Shown: piece by piece, positions 23,181-34,141 of the stretch
Layout of the letters: every line of letters starts with the position of its first letter
Position numbering within the stretch: position 1 is the stretch's first letter
From: Cladobotryum mycophilum
Lineage: Eukaryota > Ascomycota > Sordariomycetes > Hypocreales > Hypocreaceae
Length of the DNA: 64,000 nt
Assembly: GCA_036429605.1 (NCBI GenBank)
Contig: CM071591.1
Location: 3,038,001-3,102,000 of the forward strand
Reading direction: 5' to 3'
Translations under genes and position numbers: made by a program
The notes under the pieces: generated by a model
The model's input: the letters and a program-made list of their open reading frames with translations, nothing else
Told to the model about the DNA's origin: nothing
Database searches by the model: none

Positions 23181-25982
23181 ATGGCTGGGGACGGTCCTGT
23201 CCGCTCCGTGGCAGCTGAGCCTGTTGCTGGACCTAACGGAAAGAAAGAGACGGCCTTGTATAGCCATCTTGTGAGGAAAACACAAGAGCTAAATATTGAT
23301 GTTTCAGGCTCCTCGATTCATTCAGCAATATTCCGCGAATTACTACAGAATATAGTGGATCTAGAGAAGCACAGGGAAGATCTGAGCCGTCAGCTTCAAT
23401 CGAATCCGTTCACGCCAACTCCCCGACTTTTGAAAGACAATGATCAGCCGGCGGTCAATCCCACAACTGAATTTACTTTTGGCTTAGAGTTTTATAACGA
23501 CAGCCCTCAATCCATCTTCTATACGGAACTCCACAATATTCGGCGCAAACTCAACTACGAGATTGATTTCTTAGAGGGACTCGTAGCAAAAAAGGAAAGA
23601 CCGCTTCATGAGGGGTCCTCGGCTGGGGTAGACGTAGAATCTGTTGGCGGCAGAGATGATAACAGAGGTGGAGATGGAGATGAAACAAAAGTTGATGAGC
23701 AGCCAACCTACGATTCTGATTCCGAGGGCGACAAAGACCCTATACTAATAAGGAGGAGGGCACCGGGAATGCTTCCAGCCCCACCCAGACGCATAAATCG
23801 AAACGACTACAGCGATGACAGCGACGACAATGGAGGAGATCAATCTGACTCTGACCAATCAAAGTATAGCCCGAGGAATAATGAGCAAGTTTGGCTCTTA
23901 ATACATACCGCCTTCGGCTACGATGGCCATGATTCCTATGATCGCGAATCGCCCGATGAGATTATCTACGTGAGAGTCCACGGATCGCGTGTTTCCTCTC
24001 CTCACCCAAGCACTTTCAGTATGAGGAATTTCAGACATGATTACAATGTGTCATTTATCATAGAGCGGCAGTACGATTATTACTTCACGTCAGGGGTCAT
24101 CGAGTACGACGAAAAGATGTTCTTGCGACAGACAATAAAAATCATTTCTGAGCCATTAAAAGAGTTTCTTGAGCCCTTCAAGCCGTATCAAACTCCACCT
24201 CGTCATAGCTGGGACGTGGGCTTGGTCCTTTTCCATCGCCGACACGAGATTAAGCAACTGGCAGAGACCAACGAAGGTCCTACGTCGGCTCTAGTGCAAC
24301 AGCTTCTTGATGCGACTGAAGCTGACTACGAGGAAGCTACCGCCTTGTTCAAGCAGGGGCTGGTAACTCGGAGCCATCTCAACAAGCTATTTTTCTCTCG
24401 TACGGTCCTTGTTTCCCCTGGCGACCCCATTGAGACATTCCGTTGCGACACACGGTCGTTGGACTTCAAGCCCGAGCGAGGTATTGTTTTGGTAGAGGCA
24501 TCTCGCTGGCTGTATGATGGGCAATTCTACCTAAGCAGCGAAGTGCTCACTATAAAGGCGCCTCGGTGGCCGAGCGAGATTCGCGGTTTGAGGGCTTATC
24601 CTCTGTCCTTTGCATCGCCCGAGATACAGGAACTTGTCGCTAAAAGGAGCCAAACATATTGGATGTATCGCCAGAGGAGCTTCGTTTCTTACAGTGCGCC
24701 TGGTCAAATACAACGCACGCAAGGGGTAAGAAATGGACTGTCATGTAACTTATGCAAGCATTCAGCTGATCCCCTTCTCACAGCCCAGTAATTATCGCTT
24801 TATGATCGACTATGAGACTTATCGTGAACTCCATCCTGACGCCGATGAATTTACGAACGAGTCGATAGAATCGGCAGAGCCGATGACTGAGGAAGATATG
24901 AAAAAGGACAGTCCCCCAGGGAATGGCCTCGAACTGGTTTTCCCAGCAAAGATCAGCGGGTTTTCAATACAAGACAAGAAATGGAGTAAGGTTCTATCTA
25001 TCCTAATAAAGAAGTAGAAAATGTGGAAAATATCTAACAGAAAGAAGAAACTCTGCTAGTTGATTACATCACACCAGTGACTTGGAACAAAGTGGCATTT
25101 GACCGTCTTGTTTTGAAGCCGGTTGCCAAGGAGCTGATTCAAGCTGTTGTTGACGTGCACGATACAAAGGAGAAGTCGGCCGACCTTATGCAAGGTAAAG
25201 GAAACGGGTCACTCATTCTCCTGCATGGTCCTCCAGGTAAGATTATTCCATTCAAGGGGAAGACTCTCGTCAGAGGTCCTCCCTGGGGGGGAAACACACG
25301 ATAGAGCTAACCACTTGGCTTAGGTACAGGTAAAACCCTGACGGCTGAGAGTGTTGCCGAGCTCGTTCAGAGACCTCTCTATCGTGTAACCTGTGGCGAC
25401 GTGGGAACGGACCCAGAAAGCGTCGAAAACTACCTTGAAGCGGTCCTCTACATCGGAAAGATATGGGGCTGTGTGGTGCTCCTTGACGAAGCCGACGTCT
25501 TCCTTGAGGAGCGGACCCTCACAGATTTGCATCGCAATGCCCTGGTCTCGGTATTCCTCCGCGTGCTCGAGTACTACGACGGCATCCTAATCCTAACCTC
25601 CAACCGCGTCGGCACATTTGACGAGGCCTTCAAATCGCGAATCAAGCTCGCGCTACACTACACCGCCCTAGAAAAAGCAGACCGACGGAAAATCTGGCGC
25701 AACTTCTTCAAGACCCTCAAAGAAACCGACCCCGAGCGCGTCGATTTCGACGACCTAGACGATCACCTGGATGACCTAGCGAGCATCAAGCTCAACGGAC
25801 GAGACATCAGGAACGCCATTGCCGTCTCCAGAGAGCTAGCGCAGTTTAGGAAGAACGAGAAGATGAATTTTGAGCACATCCGGCATGTTATCGGCATAGG
25901 GGAAGAATTTGAGAAGTATCTGGATAAGACGAATGGGTATAAGGCGGATGCTTGGCTACGGGAGAATGGTATCAGGGCTTAG
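23181..25982 (+). CDS. Large AAA+ ATPase with DUF7025-like N-terminal region
   Basis: Filamentous-fungal AAA ATPase. Four exons: 23181-24725, 24784-24985, 25048-25236 and 25324-25982 (introns 58, 62 and 87 nt). The acceptor of intron 2 has alternatives; I chose the one preserving frame (KW|KTLLVDYITPVTWN). The N-terminal half has a helical segment with QLQSNPFTPTPRLL and an acidic disordered linker (DSDSEGD, NDYSDDSDDNGGD). A beta-rich module, residues ~280-500, contains FKPYQTPPRHSWDVGLVLF and RWLYDGQFYLSSEVLTIKA, as in DUF7025 proteins. The AAA module has Walker A HGPPGTGKT (split by intron 3), Walker B VVLLDEADVFLE, sensor 1 LTSNRVGTFDEAF and an arginine-finger-like SRI, so it looks catalytically intact. 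Substrate unknown; this family is expanded and variable between fungal strains. Confidence 0.85.
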
Positions 25983-26128
25983 GATTATAGCCTTGAGATT
26001 CAGGCGTTCAAGGAGGGGGAAGGGGGTTACATTTGAGCTAAAGCTCGGTTGACATTATATACACAAAGATACTATCTACAATGAAAATCACATCATTGAT
26101 AGGAGGATGAATCTTTGCCTTATCATCT

Positions 26129-26240
26129 CTGGATATTGCTGCTGTTCCCCTAGATTACCACTGTTTCTCTGGATTACCACTGTTGCCCTGAATTACTGCT
26201 ATTTTCCTGAATTACCGTTGTCTCCCTGGATTACTGTTGG
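26129..26240. repeat. Degenerate 19-20-nt minisatellite
   Basis: Six imperfect tandem copies of a 19-20-base unit approximating CTGGATTACCACTGTTTCC, with first, third and last copies beginning CTGGAT and others CTAGAT or CTGAAT. Located 150 bases after the AAA ATPase stop, probably in its 3' UTR or just beyond. Confidence 0.8.
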
Positions 26241-29010
26241 TTCTCTTCATTTCTCTTGCTATTCCAGGTCCTGTACTTCTCCACCTCATCATCAAAATCA
26301 CCCAGCCAAGAGCTGTTCGCTGATAATACGTTGCGAATGCTTTGTTGAGTGTCTCGCACAGCATATACAGCCAAGTCCACATACCAGAAAATAGAACAAC
26401 CTGCCAAATGAAGATACCGAAACGTTACCTGGTATGCCCTTTATCCCGTATCTCACAACGTTTCTGTTGCAGTCAGATGCAAAAGCCCGTCAGGATATAG
26501 GCTATATGATATGAAACTCCACACATATTCAGCAGGTTCCTCAAAGCAGCCCGTTGTGCCGATCAAAGCCAAGGCGCAGAAATGCTAAGGCACCCTAAGA
26601 TGCAGCGTGGGTGACAGCGTTAAAATTTTATGGGGTCATGTGCTGCAAGAAGAAAAATGCAAAGCATCACCGCTACTTCTGGCGGTGATACAAAAAAAAC
26701 AATATTCACTAATTAGTTACCTAGTATGTAGAAAAGCAAAGAGCCTTTGTGCTGTGCTGATAGGGCGGTCAATGCCAGCACGGAAGATATCGCTTCAGTG
26801 TGTAAGCTGTGGAATTGTATGGAGACTCATAGTTGAATTCTCCGTCAACATTCGGCGCCCTTCAAGTGTCATTGCCATCGTCATCTCCAGACCTGATGTC
26901 AATGACGAGTATAAGCCTTCTTTATAACGGCGACCGGATATATCTCCGAGTTAATCAAGCTGCCGGAAGACGGCGAACGGACCCAGGGAAGCGGGAGCCG
27001 GGCTTGGAGAGAATACCGAGAGGCCTTGGACGCCTGTCTGCCTATATTGATTGATACCTCGAGGTACTTTACCTACCTAGTAAGCGGGTCGTTGGCCATG
27101 TCCGCAGTATCCGAAATCCGAAACGGGATATTTTCGTGGATTCAGACATGTGATGGACTAAAATTTGAGGCGCAACAAAAAGGATTGCAGATGCAAAATT
27201 GGGCGACGTGCATACAGTACCTTGTATAATTGATGTTTCGCAATTAGTGTAACCAATATTGAAAATTGAGGCCGCATATAGAGAGTGAGAAAAACACCTT
27301 CATGCAGAGTTACCTGTTTTGGTAGGGGCAAGACAAGAGGTGGTTGGGGTTGGTATTTTGCTAGAATATTCCCCTCGTAAATACCTCATTTCTCCAAGTC
27401 GACTGCAACCTAGGGCATAGATTCTAGAATATCGTCGAGCAAAGGTCCAACATGCCCTGAAAATGGCATGCTATGCTGACTTGTTTTGATCCACCCACTG
27501 TACTTATCAGACGAAACAATAGTGGAAGCCAAGAGTGAAGATCCGTACATTATGGTTGTTGGATCAGCATTTAAAACGGGTGTTCTGGTTGCGCCGTCTT
27601 TCGGATTTCGGTTGAAACATAACAAGGGGTGGCCATACATATTGCTCGCATGATAGGGCATGCAGCAATGACATCGACGATGCCTCTCTGGTCTTCCATG
27701 ACGCTGTCGCTCCCCAGCCAGTATAATTTTGCGAGCTGAAAGACGGCCAGTGCAGTAAAAAGTTCGCTCTGGCTCTAAAGCCACTGGGAGCGTCCCGACA
27801 GGCTGGCCTAGATATGGACCGTTTGGTAGCCCCCGGTGCTTCCGGCTTCACCCTTGGACTCCACACAGGATAGACAGGGACACCAACGAAAAATAACGGG
27901 GTTTTGCTCGCATTCGGCCAACCAAACTCTTGGCTTTGGATCGCTTCGGCTACTCATCCTTGATGACTGACTCTGACACGCAGGAGAGAGAAAGTCCGTC
28001 GTCATCCCTGGTGCATTGATGTTGCATGTATTTGGACGACGCGCAATGCCTGGTGGCCTTGGGCCTTGGAAGCCCTGGTTGTTGCCCTGGTCGTGTGAGA
28101 GAGGCTAGAACACTATGTTTCTTTAAGCTTGGTAGGCTCTGTAGTATCGCTGTGCCGTAGTATTATTGAATGAAGAAACAAATGGGAAATTGTCGTGTGC
28201 GCGAACGGACGGGACTAGAAGGCGGGTTCCCCAGTCCCCAGTCTGAGGTTGCAGTGAGTGATGGTGGTGATGATGATCCATTGAACCCTATATGTTTCTC
28301 TGTTCGTTAATTTCTACCAGGTAAGAATATTGTTCCATAGGCGCTGATAAATGCAAATAGTGGTCCGAGATGATTTCATTGACTGGCATATTGATGATGA
28401 TGAATTTTGACGATGGCACATCTAATTGTACAGCAGAAACAGCGATACAGGCGGAAAAAGTTTCATGGATGTGACTTCCATGTTCAAATTTTTTTAGGCC
28501 TGAGTCATTCCGACGTTGATCCACGCCATAGCTTCCCGAATCTACCCTTTGGGGGGAGCCCTGGAGCCCTGGAGCCCTCCATGCATTCTCTAGGCGGCCC
28601 AGTGGCACCCACACACGCTAAATCTCCACATCAAGGCGCCGTAAGAACGCTGGAGGGAGGGCTTGCTCCAACTTCTAGCGACCCTACCCTTCAAGACTCC
28701 CCTTCAGCCACAACAGCGGGAGAATAAGGCTGCTATAGCCCCCTCTCTATTTCACAACCTAGACCCATCATTTTCGTCGCTTCTTCAATCTCCCACATTT
28801 CACAAGACAGCACAACCAACACACACGACATAAATCGAGGGCCGGTTTTTTGCATTTGTTCCGGCATTCGATTTTCCCTTTTTCTTCTTCTTCTTTTTCT
28901 TCTTCATCCAATAATCAATCAAGATTTTATAATCCATCTAGACAGCGCGTTTGTTTGACGGCTTCCAAGGCTGTCAAATGAACCTGCAATCGACATCAAT
29001 TTTCTTCCCT

Positions 29011-29189
29011 GTACGTATCACAAGTATCAGTCCTCGGCCCTCAACCCTCGACCACGTTTTCGCATCTTGGCAAGGAATCGCTCTTTTTCTTCCTGCCTGG
29101 CATCCTCATGTCGTATGACCTGAGGCAAACATATTATCATCTGATCTGAACATCTTTTTCTTTCTTTTACTAACTTGTCTCATAAACAG
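29011..29189 (+). promoter_or_regulatory. Probable 5'-UTR intron of the PPR gene with in-frame uORF
   Basis: Donor GTACGT at 29011, branch-site-like TTTACTAAC at 29167-29175 and acceptor AAACAG ending at 29189. Splicing joins an upstream ATG (28978) to an 18-codon frame that stops with TAA at 29211-29213, directly against the PPR start ATG at 29214. Confidence 0.55.
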
Positions 29190-29213
29190 CCTCTCCTCCT
29201 CCCCGCCATCTAA

Positions 29214-32200
29214 ATGCCCATCTACTCTTCGCTATACTCCAACTTCATCCGTCAAGGATCTGCGCTCGCCAAATCCATCACTGCTCACGGCTACGCACAA
29301 TCTGTCGTAGCTGCTACTCACCCTCACGTCCTAAACTCGCAGAACCGACCTGTTTTTGGTCGGCGACATACTAACCGTCTCGGACGTCTCTCAACTCTCC
29401 AGCTCAACTCTGCATTCCACACTGAGCGCTCTGGTACCGGTCTTACAGCCGACCAACAACGTCTCGTCAACAACCATGGAGGTTTAGACGCCTACTTTGA
29501 GGCCCTGCAGAAGAAGCAGGCCGCCGACGATGTTGAGAAGGAGTGGACCCAGTTCGAATTTCCGAAGCGCATTGAGTGGAAGCCAAATGCATCAACAGTT
29601 CTTACCGGCGACAATGCGCACGCCGAGAATGCTGCGGAGGCATCTGACGCCGCGGTTGACATTACGGATGCCGATTTTCTGATATCACCCGAAGAAAAGG
29701 CGGTTCTCGCTCATATCGATGCTGCGCTTGAGAAGGAACTCGAATCTCGGAGATTAGTAGATGCAGCTGAAAATGTTGCGTCTACTGGTCTTGCGTCCGT
29801 TCCTCAATCCAGAATAGGCACCCCCGTAATCGAAAGATCTCAAACTCCGGCAAGTATCGCTCGCACTACGACACCACCTGTCGATTCTCAGTCACAGTCT
29901 TATGCCGACCATCTGCACAAGCTCTCATCGGCTGCCCGGTATGCTGAGATCCCTGCCGTTTTCGAGGCCATGCTGGCCACGGGTGTTACACCCATTGCCA
30001 GCGCCTACAATGCTCTTCTGGAAGCCGCTATCCATATCCCTACCAATCGAATCGAGGTTGTGACCAAGGCCCTGGATGTGTACGCCGATATGCTGCGGCG
30101 GAGAATCTCGCCAGACGGTGAGACCTTCAACATCCTAGTCAACTTGCTCGCATCACGATCTCTGGAAGTCTCGGAAATGAAGTTGGCTTTGGAGGATAAG
30201 CGGTCTCGTTTTGGTGGCATGGATGAGCCCGGAAAGTTCATGTTTGCTTCACATGAGTTTGAGCATGCCATTCTCTGCGAAGACGACAGGCTCGATCTTG
30301 CTATCAAGCTGTTTGACATCTCCAACGATGCGGATAAGGCTTTTTACTCTGCTGAAACCTATCGACAATTGATCACAGCTTGTGCGCAGGCTGGCCGAGT
30401 CTCCGATATGCTGCGATTATACGAACACTTGGAGCTCCGTGAGACAGTTCCCTTTGCTTCCATTTTCCCTACGATGATCACCGCCTTTGCCAAATCTGGC
30501 GACCTCATCAGTGCTGTCGAGTGCTACAATGAATACCGCAACCTGGCTGTCGCCCAGGAGGATGGAAACACAACCCTTCTCGACCGTCTCGATGCTCAAG
30601 TCTACGCTTCGGTTATCAATGCCTACGTCATCTCCGACAAAATTGAAGGTGCTATGAAGTTCTTCAAGAAGATTGTTGATGAGTATGGCGCTGGCGTTGC
30701 CGAGATCAAGGATGCCCTCGTTACTTCTGGGTTCGTCAAGGGATTCATGTCCCAAGGCATTCTCGAGGAGGCTTTCCACTGGGCACAATCCACCGAAGGC
30801 GCTACGCGATCTCAAGCAATGAGCCTAATCGCCACAATGGCCGCGGACAAGAACGACGTCATGACAGCAACCGAGGCATATTCGAACATCCACGGCGATC
30901 TCCAGAGTTTAGCAGAGCCAGCCATGGCCTTGCTTGCTATGAGCGTTCGACAAGGCGATGTCGCATCGGCTTCCAAGTACTGGAGTGTTCTCACAAACCC
31001 TGAAATGCGTGCGTCCTCTTCCTTTATCGAGCCCGCCGCCATGTTCGCAGTTGCTCTCATTGGTTCAGGTCAAGTCGCGGAGGGTCTCGCCCAGTCTGAG
31101 ATGATGCTTCAGCGAATTCGTGCTTCGGAATTGGAGACTCGTCCCCAGCTGACCGAAGAGATCGATGAGGGCGTTGATTTCATTTCTCGTTATATGGAAT
31201 CTCGCGGTATTGTCGACCCTCGGGAGCTGGCTTCTCAGATGTCTACTCTCCCATCGCAGAACCATAGCGTATCGCCGTTCATGTCCACGCCAACCGTGTC
31301 TAGCTTCGAGGATAACTTTGATCCCTATGCGCACAACACAGACTTCAAGGGCTCATCGCTCATTGCTGATGACTTGGAGGGCAGCCATGGCCGCAAGGGA
31401 CCCCGTCTCAATGAAGCTCTCAATCGATTCCGAAACATGCGACGTGCTGGAAGACATCCTCGGTACATTACCTATGCCAAGTTGATCTCTGCCGCTGCCC
31501 GCGAAAGCAAGATGGAACTGTGCCACGACATCCTTGCCATGGCCCGAACTGATATGCCGTTGATGCCTCAGTACTCTCTTGTCCGGTACGGCTGGTCTTC
31601 AATTCTCGATGCCATGGTCGGTGCCTGCCTCACTATGGGTAACCGCGGCCGGGCTGAGCAATACCACCAGGAACTGCTTGAAATCGGCGCCACACCGTCG
31701 GCAAACACTTTCGGACTGTACATCACCACATTGAAGGACTCTACCAAGACCTTTGATGAGGCGACTGAAGCTGTCCGCATTTTCCTTCGTGCCAAGACTG
31801 AGGGAGTTGAGCCAAGCTCGTTCTTGTACAATGCTCTCATTGGTAAGCTCGGCAAGGCCCGCCGCATTGATGACTGTCTCTTCTATTTTGCTGAGATGCG
31901 AGCACTCGGCATCAAGCCTACATCCGTTACCTACGGTACTATTGTCAACGCTCTATGCCGTGTTAGTGACGAAAAGTTCGCCGAGGAGCTTTTCGATGAA
32001 ATGGAGGCTATGCCCAACTACAAGGCTCGACCGGCACCTTACAACAGCATGATGCAGTTCTTCCTGACGACAAAGCGCGACAAGCCCAAGGTGCTGGCCT
32101 ACTATGACCGCATGATAGTCAAGGGCATTGCTCCCACCTCGCACACCTACAAACTCTTGATCGACACCCATGCCACTCTCGAGACCGTCGACATGGCCGC

Positions 32201-32726
32201 AGCTGAGCAAGTTCTCGACTTGATTCGCGCCGCTGGTCAACAACCTGAGTCAGTTCACTACGCATCACTTATTCACGCCAGAGGATGTGTCCTGCATGAC
32301 ATGGATGGCGCCCGGAAGGTTTTCGATTCCGTCGTTCAAGGGTCTTCGATTCTTGTCAATTCCAGCATCTACCAGGCTCTCTTCGAGTCTATGGTTGCCA
32401 ACCACCGAGTTGGTGAGACTGAAGCTATCCTGGAAGAGATGCGGGCCAGACGAGTGGAGCTTACCCCTTACATCGCCAATACTCTGGTTCACGGTTGGGC
32501 TGCTGAGAAGAACATCAACAAGGCACAAGCTATCTATGATGCTGTTGCTCGAGAGAAGCGCGAGCCTAGCACCTACGAAGCCATGACGCGAGCATTCCTT
32601 GCAGTTGAGCAGAGGGAGCAAGCAAAGGGCGTTGTCGGAGAGATGCTTACTCGTGGATACCCCAGTGCTGTTGTCAACAAAATTCTGGAGCTACTTGGTG
32701 GAGGACAGGAAGTTGCTCTTGAGTAA
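29214..32726 (+). CDS. Mitochondrial pentatricopeptide-repeat protein, CYA5-like
   Basis: Single exon, 1170 aa. The N-terminus (residues 1-70) is Arg/Ser/Ala-rich with no acids in the first ~40 residues, which fits mitochondrial import. A linker with acidic patches leads to two blocks of PPR-type helical repeats, roughly residues 230-480 and 740-1150. They show the usual X-x-Y-N-x-L-I pattern: IASAYNALLEAAIHI, DGETFNILVNLLAS, SSFLYNALIGKLGKARRID, TSVTYGTIVNALCR, TSHTYKLLIDTH and ESVHYASLIHARG. Length and layout match Neurospora CYA-5, which is required for expression of cytochrome oxidase subunit 1; that orthology is inferred from memory of the family, not from an alignment. It should bind a mitochondrial mRNA. 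The leader carries a probable intron and uORF. Confidence 0.88.
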   Translation: MPIYSSLYSNFIRQGSALAKSITAHGYAQSVVAATHPHVLNSQNRPVFGRRHTNRLGRLSTLQLNSAFHTERSGTGLTADQQRLVNNHGGLDAYFEALQKKQAADDVEKEWTQFEFPKRIEWKPNASTVLTGDNAHAENAAEASDAAVDITDADFLISPEEKAVLAHIDAALEKELESRRLVDAAENVASTGLASVPQSRIGTPVIERSQTPASIARTTTPPVDSQSQSYADHLHKLSSAARYAEIPAVFEAMLATGVTPIASAYNALLEAAIHIPTNRIEVVTKALDVYADMLRRRISPDGETFNILVNLLASRSLEVSEMKLALEDKRSRFGGMDEPGKFMFASHEFEHAILCEDDRLDLAIKLFDISNDADKAFYSAETYRQLITACAQAGRVSDMLRLYEHLELRETVPFASIFPTMITAFAKSGDLISAVECYNEYRNLAVAQEDGNTTLLDRLDAQVYASVINAYVISDKIEGAMKFFKKIVDEYGAGVAEIKDALVTSGFVKGFMSQGILEEAFHWAQSTEGATRSQAMSLIATMAADKNDVMTATEAYSNIHGDLQSLAEPAMALLAMSVRQGDVASASKYWSVLTNPEMRASSSFIEPAAMFAVALIGSGQVAEGLAQSEMMLQRIRASELETRPQLTEEIDEGVDFISRYMESRGIVDPRELASQMSTLPSQNHSVSPFMSTPTVSSFEDNFDPYAHNTDFKGSSLIADDLEGSHGRKGPRLNEALNRFRNMRRAGRHPRYITYAKLISAAARESKMELCHDILAMARTDMPLMPQYSLVRYGWSSILDAMVGACLTMGNRGRAEQYHQELLEIGATPSANTFGLYITTLKDSTKTFDEATEAVRIFLRAKTEGVEPSSFLYNALIGKLGKARRIDDCLFYFAEMRALGIKPTSVTYGTIVNALCRVSDEKFAEELFDEMEAMPNYKARPAPYNSMMQFFLTTKRDKPKVLAYYDRMIVKGIAPTSHTYKLLIDTHATLETVDMAAAEQVLDLIRAAGQQPESVHYASLIHARGCVLHDMDGARKVFDSVVQGSSILVNSSIYQALFESMVANHRVGETEAILEEMRARRVELTPYIANTLVHGWAAEKNINKAQAIYDAVAREKREPSTYEAMTRAFLAVEQREQAKGVVGEMLTRGYPSAVVNKILELLGGGQEVALE

Positions 32727-33813
32727 ATTTCACTTGCATGATGCGATCCGTTTATCGTTGTGAAGAGTTCACATTTTCTTTTTTCTTTTCTTTTCTCTTT
32801 TCTAATTTCCTTGGCCTCGATATGTATGATACCCCGGCTTGTTGGTTGTACGGTGTTTGGGGTGTCGTGGAATAATCAGAGGTCCCTACAATTGGGTTGG
32901 GTTTTCTTGTTCCAGATCGGCATGGCGTTCCGGGAAATGTTTATAAAAGAAAGGGTTTTTCCTTACAAAGGAATGGGTGATCCGAAAGGATGGTTGGGTG
33001 CGGCTTGGCGAAGCCGCTGATAGACAAATCTCCACTCGAAGCATGAAGAAAACGAAATCATGGTAGCAGAATTACGGTTGTTTTAATGAAGGCAAACGGG
33101 ACAGGGAAAGCATTTGGGGGGCATATGGAACGGCCGGTTTAGACGCATGGGGAGAGGAATTCTGCTGCTTGTACCATACTAAGGATATTAAAAGGCGCAC
33201 AAGAAGCCAACAACATGCTTGGTCATGGTTTTGATGACACTTTTTTACATGGATTTCTTGACATTGTGATGGATGATGTGTGAAGATGTATGTCTGGAGT
33301 GGAGGCGTTGTCAACGACGCTGGTCGCGGTCATTGTTTCATGACACTGCTATGATAATAGGATGACGTTATAAATAGTCGTATCGAGAAGAGAGTTTCTC
33401 AAATTTCCTCATGCAGCAATTTATTACTCAATTCCACTCGATATTTGTCTGTTTGGGGGCTGAATATTGAATCATGAATGGTTCGTTGGTGACCAAACAC
33501 AGTGCATTTGGTTGGTAGATACGTACTGTACGAACCCCCGCTTCATGGTTAGGCTTCGCGATAACCTCTTTCTTATCCAGCCAAGTCATCTCACAAAGCC
33601 AACAGTCCTTCTTCCAACATCTCCCACTACTCTATAGCTTTATCGCTACAATAAGGCATATTTGGCCATTAAGATTTACATTTAAATTTGCATTCAATAT
33701 TCATCTTGAATATAACCGATTGATTCATTGCATATCACCCTACCTCGTCCTCTTTCCATATAACCAAAACAACTTACATCAACGTCTCTCTCTCTCCCTC
33801 TCTCTCCCACATC
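32727..33813. other. Intergenic between PPR gene and ERG8
   Basis: About 1.1 kb. It contains the PPR 3' UTR (T-rich stretch at 32775-32805) and the ERG8 promoter, which ends in a CTCTCTC-rich leader (33786-33808). No gene seen. Confidence 0.5.
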
Positions 33814-34105
33814 ATGCCAACAGCCAACGCCACGGTCGCCATCTCGGCCCCGGGCAAGGTGCTCCTCGCGGGCGGCTACCTCGTGCTCGACCGGCAGCAT
33901 ACGGGGCTCGTCTTCGGCCTAAGCGCCAGGATCAATGTCATCGCGGGGGAGATTCACACGGCCGAGGGCGTCCAGCTCAACGAGATTGTCGTCTACAGCC
34001 CGCAGTTCCTTGATGCGGAGTGGAGGTATGGATATCATCTCGCTGCCGAGGGCGGAGGCATCAAGGTCACTCAGTTGCAAGTGTAGGTTTCCTTCTCTCT
34101 TTCTC

Positions 34106-34141
<36 letters not shown>

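Larger units (their letters stand above)
25983..29213. other. Long intergenic region between AAA ATPase and PPR gene
   Basis: About 3.2 kb, AT-richer in the middle. It contains a 19-nt minisatellite (26129-26240) and, at its right end, the PPR 5' leader with a probable 179-nt leader intron. Open frames up to 124 codons (27410-27784, minus) show no motif. It may hold relics of lost sequence, but nothing can be named. Confidence 0.5.

Noticed and set aside
27410..28005. Possible gene on the minus strand in the 26-29 kb gap
   Set aside because: Short overlapping frames without splice signals or recognisable motifs; may be random or decayed sequence.
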